Shown in pieces: positions 44,407 to 53,134 of a stretch of DNA of 64,000 bases. The DNA is taken from NCBI GenBank assembly GCA_002426015.1, contig DINS01000023.1:100209-164208 (forward strand), read 5' to 3'. This stretch comes from Flavobacteriaceae bacterium UBA5534 (lineage in GTDB: Bacteria; Bacteroidota; Bacteroidia; Flavobacteriales; Flavobacteriaceae). Positions within the stretch are counted from its first letter, which is position 1, and every line of letters starts with the position of its first letter. The notes under the pieces are model-generated. The model worked only from the letters and a program-made list of their open reading frames with translations, was not told where the DNA came from and ran no database searches. The position numbers and the translations under genes are program-made.

Positions 44407-44931
44407 ATGAGAGCCTTTTCACCATTTTTGTTGTTATTGACAGTGTTGGCTATCGTTTGTTCATGTGGCAATGAACCTTATGATGGTGAATTGTTCATTG
44501 TTGAATCTGATGACAATCCAGATATTATAGATGACTTCAAAAACTCTTTCTATGCCAAATTGAATGGTCAGGAATTCATTGTCCATCAAATTTATACGAC
44601 ACTATCCACAGATCCCATTGACAGTAATTTTATAGCCATTACTGGTTCAGAAAACAATTACCATTCCATCATCCTTTATCTTCCATCTGATATTACTGTT
44701 GGAACCTATTATTATAATCCACAAACCATTATTACTGTTCCGAATTTAAACGTCACTTATAGCAATCTTGCTAATCTGTTAGAAAGTGGGATTGGTGAAG
44801 GTTACATCGTAATTTTGGAACACGACATTGCAAACCAACATATTAAAGGAAGGTTTGAATGTGTTGTTAATTCTGAAAATGGTTCAATTCAACATATTAC
44901 CGAAGGGAATTTCGATGTAGTATATTTTTAG
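44407..44931 (+). CDS. Lipoprotein of unknown function
   Basis: Lipoprotein of 174 residues with a signal ending in AIVCSC (Cys about 20), then an acidic beta-rich mature part with repeated TVGTYYYNPQT-like segments and an end IQHITEGNFDVVYF. Resembles the small beta-sandwich lipoproteins common in Bacteroidota (DUF6252-like), but I do not assign a family. Convergent with the GIN-domain gene. Confidence 0.65.
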   Translation: MRAFSPFLLLLTVLAIVCSCGNEPYDGELFIVESDDNPDIIDDFKNSFYAKLNGQEFIVHQIYTTLSTDPIDSNFIAITGSENNYHSIILYLPSDITVGTYYYNPQTIITVPNLNVTYSNLANLLESGIGEGYIVILEHDIANQHIKGRFECVVNSENGSIQHITEGNFDVVYF

Positions 44932-44947
44932 GATAAATAAGGCTTGC

Positions 44948-45664
44948 TTAGTTACTTTCAATCTTGCCAGAACCAGCTACTTTTGTATCTTCTGTTTTTG
45001 GGTTGCCTTTGTATTTGATGTCTCCAGAACCTGAAACTCTTGCTTTAAGACTTTCATTGCTTACCACTGTTGCATCACCTGAACCAGCTACAGAAACAAT
45101 GGTGTGATTGGTTTGCAAATCAAATCCATGAAAATCACCTGAACCTGCAACGCTTGCTTCCAAACTATTGGTATTTCCTTTGAGGGTCAAATCTCCCGAA
45201 CCTGCTAAACTAGCATCGATACTTGAAGCATCGACGGTTAGTTTTAAATCACCTGAACCTGCAAGAGCTACTTTAAGATTGGTTGAAGTAATTTTATCTT
45301 CGTTCCATAAGTCACCTGAACCTGCTAAAGAAACACTATTAATGTCCTGAAACGGAATTGTGATTTTAATGGTTTTGTTATAACTTGTACGTAAGTTGAT
45401 TCTATCTTCGGTTTTGACGATAAGGTTTCCGTCTTTTACTTCAGTAACAATATATTCGAGAAGGTTTTTTTCTCCTTCAATTGTGATTTTTCCTTCGGTT
45501 CCTGAAACCAAAATATAATCAAACGAGCCAGCACATTTAACACCATCATAGTCTGATGTGGTTCTGGTAATGGTTGTCATTTTTCCATTGCCTTTAATTT
45601 TCTTTTGAGCTTGTGTGGTAACCACTACCAAAAGCGTAGCCACTAATACAAATAGTTTTTTCAT
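44948..45664 (-). CDS. Head GIN-domain protein (DUF2807) with AGSGD repeats
   Basis: Exported protein of 238 residues; signal peptide to about 19. The core is a DUF2807 domain, a parallel beta-helix-like head of putative auto-transporter adhesins, with strikingly regular repeats: VSLAGSGDLW, VALAGSGDLK, ASLAGSGDLT, ASVAGSGDFH, VSVAGSGDAT, ARVSGSGDIK, TKVAGSGKIE, roughly every 17-22 residues. The Gly-Ser-Gly turns stack in the helix. Third and last in the operon with an ECF sigma factor; probably a periplasmic or surface protein. Confidence 0.85.
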   Translation of the reverse strand: MKKLFVLVATLLVVVTTQAQKKIKGNGKMTTITRTTSDYDGVKCAGSFDYILVSGTEGKITIEGEKNLLEYIVTEVKDGNLIVKTEDRINLRTSYNKTIKITIPFQDINSVSLAGSGDLWNEDKITSTNLKVALAGSGDLKLTVDASSIDASLAGSGDLTLKGNTNSLEASVAGSGDFHGFDLQTNHTIVSVAGSGDATVVSNESLKARVSGSGDIKYKGNPKTEDTKVAGSGKIESN

Positions 45665-45681
45665 GGTTTTTTGTTTTTTGA

Positions 45682-46776
45682 TTAATTTCTTTTGAAAGAT
45701 ATACTGCCATAATCAGATTTGATTCTAATCATGTTCAAGGATGATGAGCTTCCATAATACCCTTGATAGTATTTGTCGGTTGATTCTACTTTCTTTTTAG
45801 TGAATTCAAAACCGTCTGAATCCCTTAAGGATGCATATTCTAAATCGATATCGAACTTAAATGTGTAAGCTGAATCGTAACCAATGGTGATACCAGTATA
45901 ATTAGATTCTATAGTCAAGTTTCCAGCATTTACAGTCATTTTTCCAATTTTTATAGAACCATAATCTGCTTCTATGCCGACATTTTTATAGACATCACCA
46001 ATAACAGTGGTCAGATAATCGCCATTTCCGGTAACGTTATTAGCTTTCTCAATGGTAATAGAACCATAATCGCAATTGTAACTGACATCTTCGGCTATCT
46101 TTACAACCGACTTGGTGTAATCAGCATTAATGTCTAAACTTTTGGTCTTTGAAACCGTATAATCGCTATAATCGGCGTTTATTTTTCCACTTTTTATATA
46201 TTCAAAATAGCTGTTGTGTGTGTAATCGAATGATATAGAATTGTTGTCTGCCATTAGTTCTTTAGTGGTTATTTTTCCATAATCGCAGTTAATGATTGCT
46301 CTACCTTCCAATTTATCAAGGTTAATGCTTCCATAATCATTGTTCAAATCGACACTGTTGGTTATTGGTAATTTTATAACATAGTTGATTTCCATGTTTA
46401 CATTGTTGTTTTTCCCCCAATTCCACCATGAATTCGACTTGTTCTTGTTAAAAATTGTTTTGGCAGAGACAAAATCAGCTGAACCATTAAATTCCACTGT
46501 AATTTCATCTAATTTTTTCTGTGCTTTATCTTCATCATTACTGTTCGTTTTTACCGTCACTTCAATCAATGTCTTGTTACCAGAATAGGTGATGACATTG
46601 ACGTTTCCGTAACTGTTGTTGACCTTCAACATCGCATTTGTGTTTACGGTAAATTCTTTTTTGATGGTTTTCTCTTTGGTGTGTTTACCATTCCAGGTTG
46701 GGTTGTTGTTGGCCAAAACCAAGGTTGGAACCAATAGAAATGCAAAGATTGCTCTGTATAGTAGTTGTGTTTTCAT
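45682..46776 (-). CDS. Exported protein with DYGSI beta-helix repeats
   Basis: Exported protein of 364 residues; signal peptide MKTQLLYRAIFAFLLVPTLVLA. Mature region has a ladder of short repeats every 16-25 residues: NDYGSINL, CDYGKITT, ADYSDYTV, ADYTKSVV, CDYGSITI, GDYLTTVI, ADYGSIKI, SNYTGITI, SDYGSISF. The spacing and tyrosine-glycine turns suggest a parallel beta-helix similar to DUF4097-type proteins. 17 bases before the GIN-domain gene and 43 after the anti-sigma-like gene. Function unknown, probably envelope-associated. Confidence 0.8.
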   Translation of the reverse strand: MKTQLLYRAIFAFLLVPTLVLANNNPTWNGKHTKEKTIKKEFTVNTNAMLKVNNSYGNVNVITYSGNKTLIEVTVKTNSNDEDKAQKKLDEITVEFNGSADFVSAKTIFNKNKSNSWWNWGKNNNVNMEINYVIKLPITNSVDLNNDYGSINLDKLEGRAIINCDYGKITTKELMADNNSISFDYTHNSYFEYIKSGKINADYSDYTVSKTKSLDINADYTKSVVKIAEDVSYNCDYGSITIEKANNVTGNGDYLTTVIGDVYKNVGIEADYGSIKIGKMTVNAGNLTIESNYTGITIGYDSAYTFKFDIDLEYASLRDSDGFEFTKKKVESTDKYYQGYYGSSSSLNMIRIKSDYGSISFKRN

Positions 46777-46819
46777 GATCTTTATTTTTTTTTACAAAAG
46801 GAGTAGTATTGATTTTTAG

Positions 46820-47365
46820 TTATAGGGTTATTTGTTTTAATTTTTTGATGTCTTCAATATGTTCCAAAACAGTTTGTAAAACATTAATTCTGTTCTGAAA
46901 ATTACTGATCATGGCATAGATAACGCGTTTATCGTCACCACTTTCGGTAAGGTCTTTTTTTAGTTTTTCGTAATCGTTTTCAAGGATTTTCATTTGTTTC
47001 ATAGCATCATCAATAAGTGCTTTGGTTTCTGGAGAACGTTCTTGATTCAGTTTATTGAGTTCGCTTTCAATTGTTGATGTGAAAAAGTCCTGTGTTTTGG
47101 ACAGCTCTGGCGAAACACTTGCCAAGTCTTTGATTTCTGGTTGAGCATTTATAACTGTAAACAAGCTAAAACATACTAAAAGCATGGCAGCAACTGCTGT
47201 TAATGGTTTCCATAATTTTAAGTGTTTTGTTGATACATGCGCCACTTTTGAATGATTGTCATTCAATTTTGACAAAAAGCGATCCTGATGTCCTAGATTT
47301 GGAATTTCAACATCAAACTCATTTTTCAAACTCTCAAAAAGCTGTTCTAAATTATCTTTTTTCAT
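46820..47365 (-). CDS. Putative anti-sigma membrane protein
   Basis: Protein of 181 residues with an N-terminal cytoplasmic part (about 1-45), one membrane segment (about 51-69: LTAVAAMLLVCFSLFTVI) and a C-terminal extracytoplasmic coiled-coil region (about 90-175). It directly follows the ECF sigma gene by 10 bases in the same operon, the typical place for an anti-sigma factor. No zinc-binding anti-sigma motif was found, so the role is by position. Confidence 0.65.
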   Translation of the reverse strand: MKKDNLEQLFESLKNEFDVEIPNLGHQDRFLSKLNDNHSKVAHVSTKHLKLWKPLTAVAAMLLVCFSLFTVINAQPEIKDLASVSPELSKTQDFFTSTIESELNKLNQERSPETKALIDDAMKQMKILENDYEKLKKDLTESGDDKRVIYAMISNFQNRINVLQTVLEHIEDIKKLKQITL

Positions 47366-47375
47366 TGTCTTTTTT

Positions 47376-47939
47376 TTATGCTATCGAAAGCAATTTTTGT
47401 CTTAAACTATCTTTGGCTCGTGAGATCATGGTTCTGCAATTGGCTGGACTGATATTCATAATGTCACAAATCTCTTCATAATCGTAACCTTCTATCAAGT
47501 GGAGCGTTAAACCTAATTGGTAATTGTCCTTCAAAAGTTTCATCGTTGACATAATTTGTGATGCTTTTATCGACATCAAATCATCATCTTCGGCGATTCC
47601 TTGCTCATCTTCAACTTTGTATATGACATCATCTAACGGCACATCATTATATTTCGCTCCTTGTTTGTAATAATGAATACTATTGTTTATCACAATCCGT
47701 TTTAACCATGACCCAAACATCGAAACCTCTTTTAAACTGTCTAACTTTGTAAATGCTGACAAAAACGATTCTTGCATGATGTCTTCAGCCTTAAAACTGT
47801 CTTTCACAATTCTAAAGGACGTATTGTACATCGCTTTGTAGTATCTGTTATAAACCTCAAGCTGCGCACGTTGGTTATTCGATTTACAAAGCTGTAAGAG
47901 CTCTTCAATATTTTGATTGGTTAGTGTCAAAAAATACAA
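47376..47939 (-). CDS. ECF-type RNA polymerase sigma factor, second
   Basis: Sigma-70 family ECF factor of 187 residues. Region 2: YNTSFRIVKDSFKAEDIMQESFLSAFTKL (about 33-61), FGSWLKRIVINNSIHYYK; region 4 with helix-turn-helix: MKLLKDNYQLGLTLHLIEGYDYEEICDIMNISPANCRTMISRAKD (about 132-176). Start is ATG 47939. It opens a four-gene operon with a membrane partner and two repeat-built exported proteins, suggesting an envelope stress or surface-sensing circuit. An ECF-type promoter lies directly upstream. Confidence 0.92.
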   Translation of the reverse strand: MYFLTLTNQNIEELLQLCKSNNQRAQLEVYNRYYKAMYNTSFRIVKDSFKAEDIMQESFLSAFTKLDSLKEVSMFGSWLKRIVINNSIHYYKQGAKYNDVPLDDVIYKVEDEQGIAEDDDLMSIKASQIMSTMKLLKDNYQLGLTLHLIEGYDYEEICDIMNISPANCRTMISRAKDSLRQKLLSIA

Positions 47940-47951
47940 TTGCTTTAGTAT

Positions 47952-47980
47952 AATGATGAAGTTAAGTAAAGTTTGTTACA
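47952..47980 (-). promoter_or_regulatory. ECF-type promoter of the second sigma operon
   Basis: Minus strand TGTAAC (47980-47975), 16 bases, CATCATT (47958-47952), the same layout as the promoter ahead of the first ECF gene (TGAACC, 15 bases, CGTCTA). It is 12 bases before the ATG. Confidence 0.5.
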
Positions 47981-48121
47981 CTTTTTTTAAAAAAGTTTTT
48001 GATTATCTACCGACTAATGGCATAACTATTGAATTTATAGTAAGAGAATTTGATTGGTTAAATGGTTAAATTGCTGAAAATCAATCAAAACAAGATATTT
48101 TTATAAATAAACATAATAATG

Positions 48122-48147
48122 CATTCTGTAATTTTAATGACAGAATG
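48122..48147 (+). promoter_or_regulatory. Dyad in the lon leader
   Basis: Perfect inverted repeat CATTCTGT / ACAGAATG (eight-base arms, ten-base spacer), 14 bases before the lon ATG at 48162. A TATTTTTA box (48096-48103) upstream puts a possible transcription start near 48110, so the dyad would lie at the start of the leader. It resembles in layout, not in sequence, heat-shock operators such as CIRCE. Confidence 0.5.
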
Positions 48148-48161
48148 ACCTAAAAATAAAT

Positions 48162-50612
48162 ATGGCTAAATCTAAATTTTTAAGTCTTGACAGTTTGTCA
48201 TTTCAGGATTTTGATGAAAATTCAGAATTAATTCCTTTAATGACTCCAGAAGACGAAGCAGAAATAAACAACGAATCGTTACCAGAAACACTTCCTATTT
48301 TACCATTGCGCAATACAGTCCTGTTTCCTGGTGTCGTCATTCCTATCACAGCTGGTAGAGATAAATCGATAAAACTGATTAACGATGCCAATAAAGGCAG
48401 CAAGGTTATTGGTGTCGTTTCTCAAAAGGACGAAACCATTGAAGACCCAAGTGGGAAGGATATTTATAAGACAGGAACTGTTGCAAGAATACTTCGTGTG
48501 CTAAAAATGCCTGATGGTAATACAACAATTATCATTCAAGGCAAAAAACGCTTTAATATCAATCAGGTCATCACAGAAAAACCATACATTACTGCAACTG
48601 TAAATGATGTGGCTGAAGCTAAACCTGCTCAAGATAATGTCGAGTTTTCTACAATTATCGATTCGATTAAAGAATTGGCACTTCAGATCATAAAGGATAG
48701 TCCAAACATTCCAACAGAGGCTACATTTGCCATTAAGAACATTGAAAGCAGTTCGTTCCTTATCAATTTTGTGTCTTCCAACATGAATCTTTCGGTTGAA
48801 GAAAAGCAAAAACTATTGGAAATCAACGATTTAAAAGAGCGAGCATTGGCAACCTTAAAATATATGAATATGGAGTTCCAGAAATTGGAGCTTAAAAACG
48901 ATATTCAAAGTAAGGTGCAGAGCGATATGAATCAGCAACAACGTGAGTATTTCTTGCATCAACAAATGAAAACGATTCAAGAAGAGTTGGGTGGCGTTTC
49001 GTATGACGAAGAAATCGAAGACATGCGTGAACGAGCCAAAGCAAAAATGTGGGACGATAAAATAGATGAGCATTTCCATAAGGAATTGTCCAAATTACAA
49101 CGTATGAATCCGCAAGTGTCGGAGTATTCCATTCAGCGCAATTATCTCGATCTGTTCCTCGATTTACCTTGGAATGAATTCAGTAAAGACAAATTCGATC
49201 TTAAACGTGCCATGCGCATTCTTGATAGAGACCATTATGGGTTAGATGACGTTAAACGACGTATCATCGAGTATTTGGCAGTGTTGAAATTGCGCAACGA
49301 TATGAAATCACCAATCCTTTGTTTATATGGACCTCCAGGTGTTGGTAAAACATCACTTGGGAAATCTATTGCAGAAGCATTAGGAAGAGAATATGTAAGA
49401 ATGTCATTGGGTGGATTGAGAGATGAAGCTGAAATTAGAGGGCATCGTAAAACATATATTGGAGCAATGCCAGGTCGGATCCTTCAAAGTTTGAAAAAAG
49501 CAGGCACATCCAATCCAGTATTTGTATTGGATGAGATTGATAAGTTGACCAATAGTAACCAAGGAGACCCTTCATCGGCCATGTTGGAAGTTTTGGATCC
49601 AGAACAGAATAGTGAGTTCTATGATAATTTCTTGGAAATGGGTTTCGACCTATCAAAAGTGATGTTCATAGCAACAGCCAACAGTTTGAGTACCATTCAA
49701 CCTGCATTGAGAGATAGAATGGAGATTATTGATGTGACTGGATATACGATTGAAGAGAAAGTAGAAATCGGCAAGCGTCATTTGTTACCTAAACAATTGA
49801 AAGAACATGGTTTAAACGATTCACATTTAAAAATCGCAAAACCTCAATTAGAAAAAATTGTAGAAGGTTACACTCGCGAATCTGGTGTGAGAGGTCTCGA
49901 AAAGCAACTGGCAAAAATGGTACGTCACGCAGCCAAAAACATTGCAATGGAAGAACCTTATAATGTAAAAGTCACCAACGACGATATTATTGAAGTGTTA
50001 GGTTCGCCAAAAATGGAACGTGATAAATACGAGAACAATAATGTCGCAGGTGTAGTCACTGGTTTGGCATGGACAAAAGTAGGTGGTGATATATTATTTA
50101 TAGAATCTATCCTTTCTAAAGGAAAAGGAAACTTGACCATCACAGGAAATCTTGGCAATGTGATGAAAGAATCAGCCACTATTGCCATGGAATATATCAA
50201 AGCAAATGCTGACGAATTTGGAATCGATCCAGAAGTATTTGAAAAATACAATGTACATATCCATGTACCAGAAGGTGCCACACCAAAAGATGGCCCTAGC
50301 GCTGGAGTTACAATGTTAACATCTTTAGTTTCGCTTTTTACACAAAGAAAAGTGAAAAAGAATCTTGCTATGACAGGTGAAATCACTTTAAGAGGCAAAG
50401 TATTGCCAGTAGGAGGTATCAAAGAAAAAATATTGGCAGCCAAACGTGCACGTATTACTGATATTTTGCTTTGTGAAGACAACAAACCAGACATTGAAGA
50501 AATAAAAGCTGAATATTTAAAAGGACTGACTTTCCATTATGTCTCTGATATGAGTGATGTTTTAAAGCAGGCACTTACCAATCAGAAAGTGAAGAATGCT
50601 AAAAACTTATAA
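48162..50612 (+). CDS. lon: ATP-dependent endopeptidase La (Lon)
   Basis: AAA+ protease, 816 residues. N-terminal substrate domain (about 40-240: LPILPLRNTVLFPGV), Walker A GPPGVGKTSLGKS (about 388-400), Walker B FVLDEIDK, and Lon protease domain (about 630-810) with catalytic Ser in KDGPSAGVTM and Lys in GKVLPVGGIKEKILAA. Degrades misfolded and regulatory proteins. Starts with an acidic N-terminal extension typical of Bacteroidota Lon. A dyad near the start suggests stress control. Terminator follows. Confidence 0.96.
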   Translation: MAKSKFLSLDSLSFQDFDENSELIPLMTPEDEAEINNESLPETLPILPLRNTVLFPGVVIPITAGRDKSIKLINDANKGSKVIGVVSQKDETIEDPSGKDIYKTGTVARILRVLKMPDGNTTIIIQGKKRFNINQVITEKPYITATVNDVAEAKPAQDNVEFSTIIDSIKELALQIIKDSPNIPTEATFAIKNIESSSFLINFVSSNMNLSVEEKQKLLEINDLKERALATLKYMNMEFQKLELKNDIQSKVQSDMNQQQREYFLHQQMKTIQEELGGVSYDEEIEDMRERAKAKMWDDKIDEHFHKELSKLQRMNPQVSEYSIQRNYLDLFLDLPWNEFSKDKFDLKRAMRILDRDHYGLDDVKRRIIEYLAVLKLRNDMKSPILCLYGPPGVGKTSLGKSIAEALGREYVRMSLGGLRDEAEIRGHRKTYIGAMPGRILQSLKKAGTSNPVFVLDEIDKLTNSNQGDPSSAMLEVLDPEQNSEFYDNFLEMGFDLSKVMFIATANSLSTIQPALRDRMEIIDVTGYTIEEKVEIGKRHLLPKQLKEHGLNDSHLKIAKPQLEKIVEGYTRESGVRGLEKQLAKMVRHAAKNIAMEEPYNVKVTNDDIIEVLGSPKMERDKYENNNVAGVVTGLAWTKVGGDILFIESILSKGKGNLTITGNLGNVMKESATIAMEYIKANADEFGIDPEVFEKYNVHIHVPEGATPKDGPSAGVTMLTSLVSLFTQRKVKKNLAMTGEITLRGKVLPVGGIKEKILAAKRARITDILLCEDNKPDIEEIKAEYLKGLTFHYVSDMSDVLKQALTNQKVKNAKNL

Positions 50613-50619
50613 GCCAAAG

Positions 50620-50648
50620 CCTCAACTAAATGTTGAGGTTTTTTTTTC
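50620..50648 (+). terminator. Terminator of lon
   Basis: CCTCAAC / GTTGAGG stem with a five-base loop and T10. Confidence 0.88.
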
Positions 50649-50693
50649 ATTCAAAAATAAAACAAACATACATTCGTTTTAAGTAAGAAATAT

Positions 50694-50701
50694 TACTTTT
50701 G
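50694..50701 (+). promoter_or_regulatory. -7 box immediately before porQ
   Basis: TACTTTTG exact match, with the porQ ATG seven bases after it (50709); mRNA would start at or near the ATG, a possible leaderless message. Confidence 0.5.
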
Positions 50702-50708
50702 CAAGCCT

Positions 50709-51728
50709 ATGCTAAAGAAGTTTACCACGTTGCTGATTGTTTTGTTTGCCACACCATTGTTTTCGCAACTTGGTGGTGAAGCAACGTATCAGTTTCTTAA
50801 TTTGGTGTCTTCACCACGACAGGCAGCATTGGGAGGAAAGGTCATCACCAATTTTGATTATGATGTCATTGGAGGTTTGTATAATCCTGCAGCCATTAAT
50901 CCAGAAATGGACAATCAATTATCACTTAATTATTCGAGCTATCTTGGTGGCATCAGTTATGGTACTGCAGCTTATGCCTACACCTGGGACAGACATGTAC
51001 AAACATTTCATATAGGAATGACTTACATTAACTATGGTACCTTTGATGGATATGATGAAAATGGAATCTCAACTGGCACATTTACAGGTAACGAGGCCGC
51101 TTTATCTTTCGGTTATGCATACCAAATTCCTTTTTCAGATTTTTATTTAGGAGCTAATGGAAAAATCATTACCTCCAAATTGGAACAATACAACTCTATT
51201 GGTGGAGCTGTCGATGTGGCTATGATGTACATTGATGAACGGTTGGATTTTCATGCCGCGTTGGTGGTCAGAAATCTCGGTACACAGTTTACAACCTACG
51301 CTGGTTTGCAAGAAAAATTGCCTTTAGAGGTCAACTTCGGGATGTCACAAACTTTAGAAAACGTGCCACTTCGTTGGCATTTGACCTTTGAAAACTTACA
51401 AAAATGGCCAATTGGAGCCTCCAATCCTGCGCGTGCTACAACCGATTTGGATGGCAATCAAACTCAAGAAAAAGTTGGTTTTTTAAACGAAACCTTACGC
51501 CACACTATTTTAGGAGCAGAGTTGTTTCCTGAAGGCGCTTTTAATGTAAGATTGGGTTACAATTTTAGAAGGGCTGAAGAATTACGTATTGTGGATCAAA
51601 GAAATTTTTCTGGATTGTCTTTCGGAATTGGACTAAAAATGAACAAAATGCGATTTAGCTATACTCATGCTCGCTATACAGGAGCATCAAATACGAGCTT
51701 TTTCGGATTACAAATAGACTTGCGTTAA
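50709..51728 (+). CDS. porQ: Type IX secretion system protein PorQ
   Basis: Outer membrane protein of 339 residues; signal peptide to about 20 (LFATPLFSQ). Contents match PorQ: YQFLNLVSSPRQAALGG near the N-terminus (about 27-43), NPAAINPEMDNQLSLNY, many amphipathic strands, and RFSYTHARYTGASNTSFFGLQIDLR at the end. PorQ is an outer membrane barrel that works with PorU in processing of T9SS cargo. It overlaps cmk by one base (TAATG), a fixed neighbour in Bacteroidota from memory. Confidence 0.9.
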   Translation: MLKKFTTLLIVLFATPLFSQLGGEATYQFLNLVSSPRQAALGGKVITNFDYDVIGGLYNPAAINPEMDNQLSLNYSSYLGGISYGTAAYAYTWDRHVQTFHIGMTYINYGTFDGYDENGISTGTFTGNEAALSFGYAYQIPFSDFYLGANGKIITSKLEQYNSIGGAVDVAMMYIDERLDFHAALVVRNLGTQFTTYAGLQEKLPLEVNFGMSQTLENVPLRWHLTFENLQKWPIGASNPARATTDLDGNQTQEKVGFLNETLRHTILGAELFPEGAFNVRLGYNFRRAEELRIVDQRNFSGLSFGIGLKMNKMRFSYTHARYTGASNTSFFGLQIDLR

Positions 51729-52423
51729 TGAACAATATTACCATTGCCATCGACGGATTTTCTTCTACAGGAAAAAGTACTGTCGCCAAGCAGTTAGCCA
51801 AAGCTTTGGGCTATGTATATGTCGATTCTGGAGCAATGTATCGCGCAGTTACTTTGTTTGCAATGCAAAATGGCTTTATAGATAAAGATTGCTTTGATAG
51901 TGATGTATTGATTGCACATTTGAACGATATTAATATTTCATTTCAATTTAATAAAAATTTAGGGTTTGCTGAAGTTTATCTAAATGGCGTAAATGTTGAA
52001 AAAGAGATAAGAACTTTAGAAGTCTCCCAATTTGTCAGTAAAGTTGCCGAAATATCGGAAGTGAGAGCTATGTTGGTAGAACAGCAACAGCAAATGGGAA
52101 AAAATAAAGGGGTCGTCATGGATGGTCGCGATATTGGAACTGTTGTGTTTCCTGATGCCGAATTAAAAATATTTATGACTGCTTCAGCCGAAACGAGAGC
52201 AAAGCGTCGTTATCAAGAACTATTGGAAAAAGGTGCCAATGTTAGTTATGATGAAGTATTGGAAAATGTCACTTCTAGGGACAGAATAGACACTACACGA
52301 GATGATTCACCATTAGTAAAAGCCAATGATGCTGTTGAGTTCGATAATTCTCATTTATCCATCGAAGAGCAGTTTAGTTCTCTTTTGAAGCTTGCAAAAA
52401 AAGCCATTAAAAGCAACATATAA
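51728..52423 (+). CDS. cmk: Cytidylate kinase
   Basis: Nucleoside monophosphate kinase, 231 residues, phosphorylating CMP and dCMP. P-loop IDGFSSTGKSTVA (about 7-19), SGAMYRAVT (about 35), DGRDIGTVVFPDAELKIFMTAS, RRYQEL and RDRxDxxRDDSPL motifs are present. Its ATG shares one base with the porQ stop, so the pair is translationally coupled although they act in unrelated processes. Confidence 0.95.
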   Translation: MNNITIAIDGFSSTGKSTVAKQLAKALGYVYVDSGAMYRAVTLFAMQNGFIDKDCFDSDVLIAHLNDINISFQFNKNLGFAEVYLNGVNVEKEIRTLEVSQFVSKVAEISEVRAMLVEQQQQMGKNKGVVMDGRDIGTVVFPDAELKIFMTASAETRAKRRYQELLEKGANVSYDEVLENVTSRDRIDTTRDDSPLVKANDAVEFDNSHLSIEEQFSSLLKLAKKAIKSNI

Positions 52424-52452
52424 AAAAAGCGACCTAGAAGTCGCTTATTTGT
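52424..52452 (+). terminator. Probable terminator of cmk
   Basis: AAGCGAC / GTCGCTT stem with a six-base loop; the T tract (TTATTTG) is imperfect. Confidence 0.65.
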
Positions 52453-52470
52453 TTTGTTAAATCTGCTCGA

Positions 52471-52848
52471 TTATAAATTTGGGATAATCAATTCTTGATT
52501 TGGATGTATCAAATCAGGATTTTTTAGAATATCTGAATTTGCAGCAAATATTTTTTGATATTTGGAAGCATCACCATAATAATGCTTTGCGATTTTCCCT
52601 AAAGTTTCACCACTTTTTACGGTATGTCTGTGGTAAACAGAACTATCAGCTATTTTTATGTCTGCAACAATATCAGTAGGGTTTTGCCCTCCAGCAGCTT
52701 TGATGGTATCCCAAAGTAAGTTTTTTTCGTAAGGTGTTTTTGCAGTTCCTTTAATTTTTAAGACACCATTTTCTTCTTTTACGTCACCATTTTGAATGTT
52801 CAGTTTTTCTCCCAAATCCAAAACACTTTGGTATTTTGATTTAATCAT
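52471..52848 (-). CDS. BON-LysM domain protein
   Basis: Protein of 125 residues without signal peptide: an N-terminal BON-like domain (about 1-68: NGDVKEENGVLKIKGTAKTPYEKNLLW) and a C-terminal LysM domain (about 74-124: HTVKSGETLGKIAKHYYGDASKYQKI, LIHPNQELIIP). Resembles YgaU/Kbp-type proteins that bind potassium in E. coli and to peptidoglycan-binding LysM proteins. The absence of a signal suggests a cytoplasmic (Kbp-like) role. Confidence 0.85.
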   Translation of the reverse strand: MIKSKYQSVLDLGEKLNIQNGDVKEENGVLKIKGTAKTPYEKNLLWDTIKAAGGQNPTDIVADIKIADSSVYHRHTVKSGETLGKIAKHYYGDASKYQKIFAANSDILKNPDLIHPNQELIIPNL

Positions 52849-52983
52849 AATAAAGTTTTTAAGTTAATAAATTAATTCTGAAGTAAATATACCAATAATA
52901 ATACCAAAAAGTTAACAGGTTGAACGTCAGTTTTTAACAATTTCAAAAAATTGAAATGGAATATAAATAATCAGATATAATTA

Positions 52984-53015
52984 TTTGGTATTCAAAGTTA
53001 AATATTGTATTTTTG
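52984..53015 (+). promoter_or_regulatory. Promoter of rpsA
   Basis: TTTG (52984-52987), 20 bases, TATTTTTG (53008-53015), exact -7 match. Transcription would start near 53023, leaving a leader of about 110 bases with a short hairpin CGCT/AGCG near its start (53016-53029). The TTG at 52985 can be misread as a start codon. Confidence 0.7.
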
Positions 53016-53134
53016 CGCTCCTTTTAGCGAAGCTTGGAAAGAAAAAGGAATTAAATCATATAACAATAACGCTTCTGTGTGTTACTCGCTTAAATTTCCA
53101 AATAGCATACAGAATACAAATTAATATTCAGCAC

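Noticed and set aside
45168..45350. Plus-strand frame with repeated KSPEPAK words
   Set aside because: Antisense shadow of the AGSGD repeats of the GIN-domain gene.
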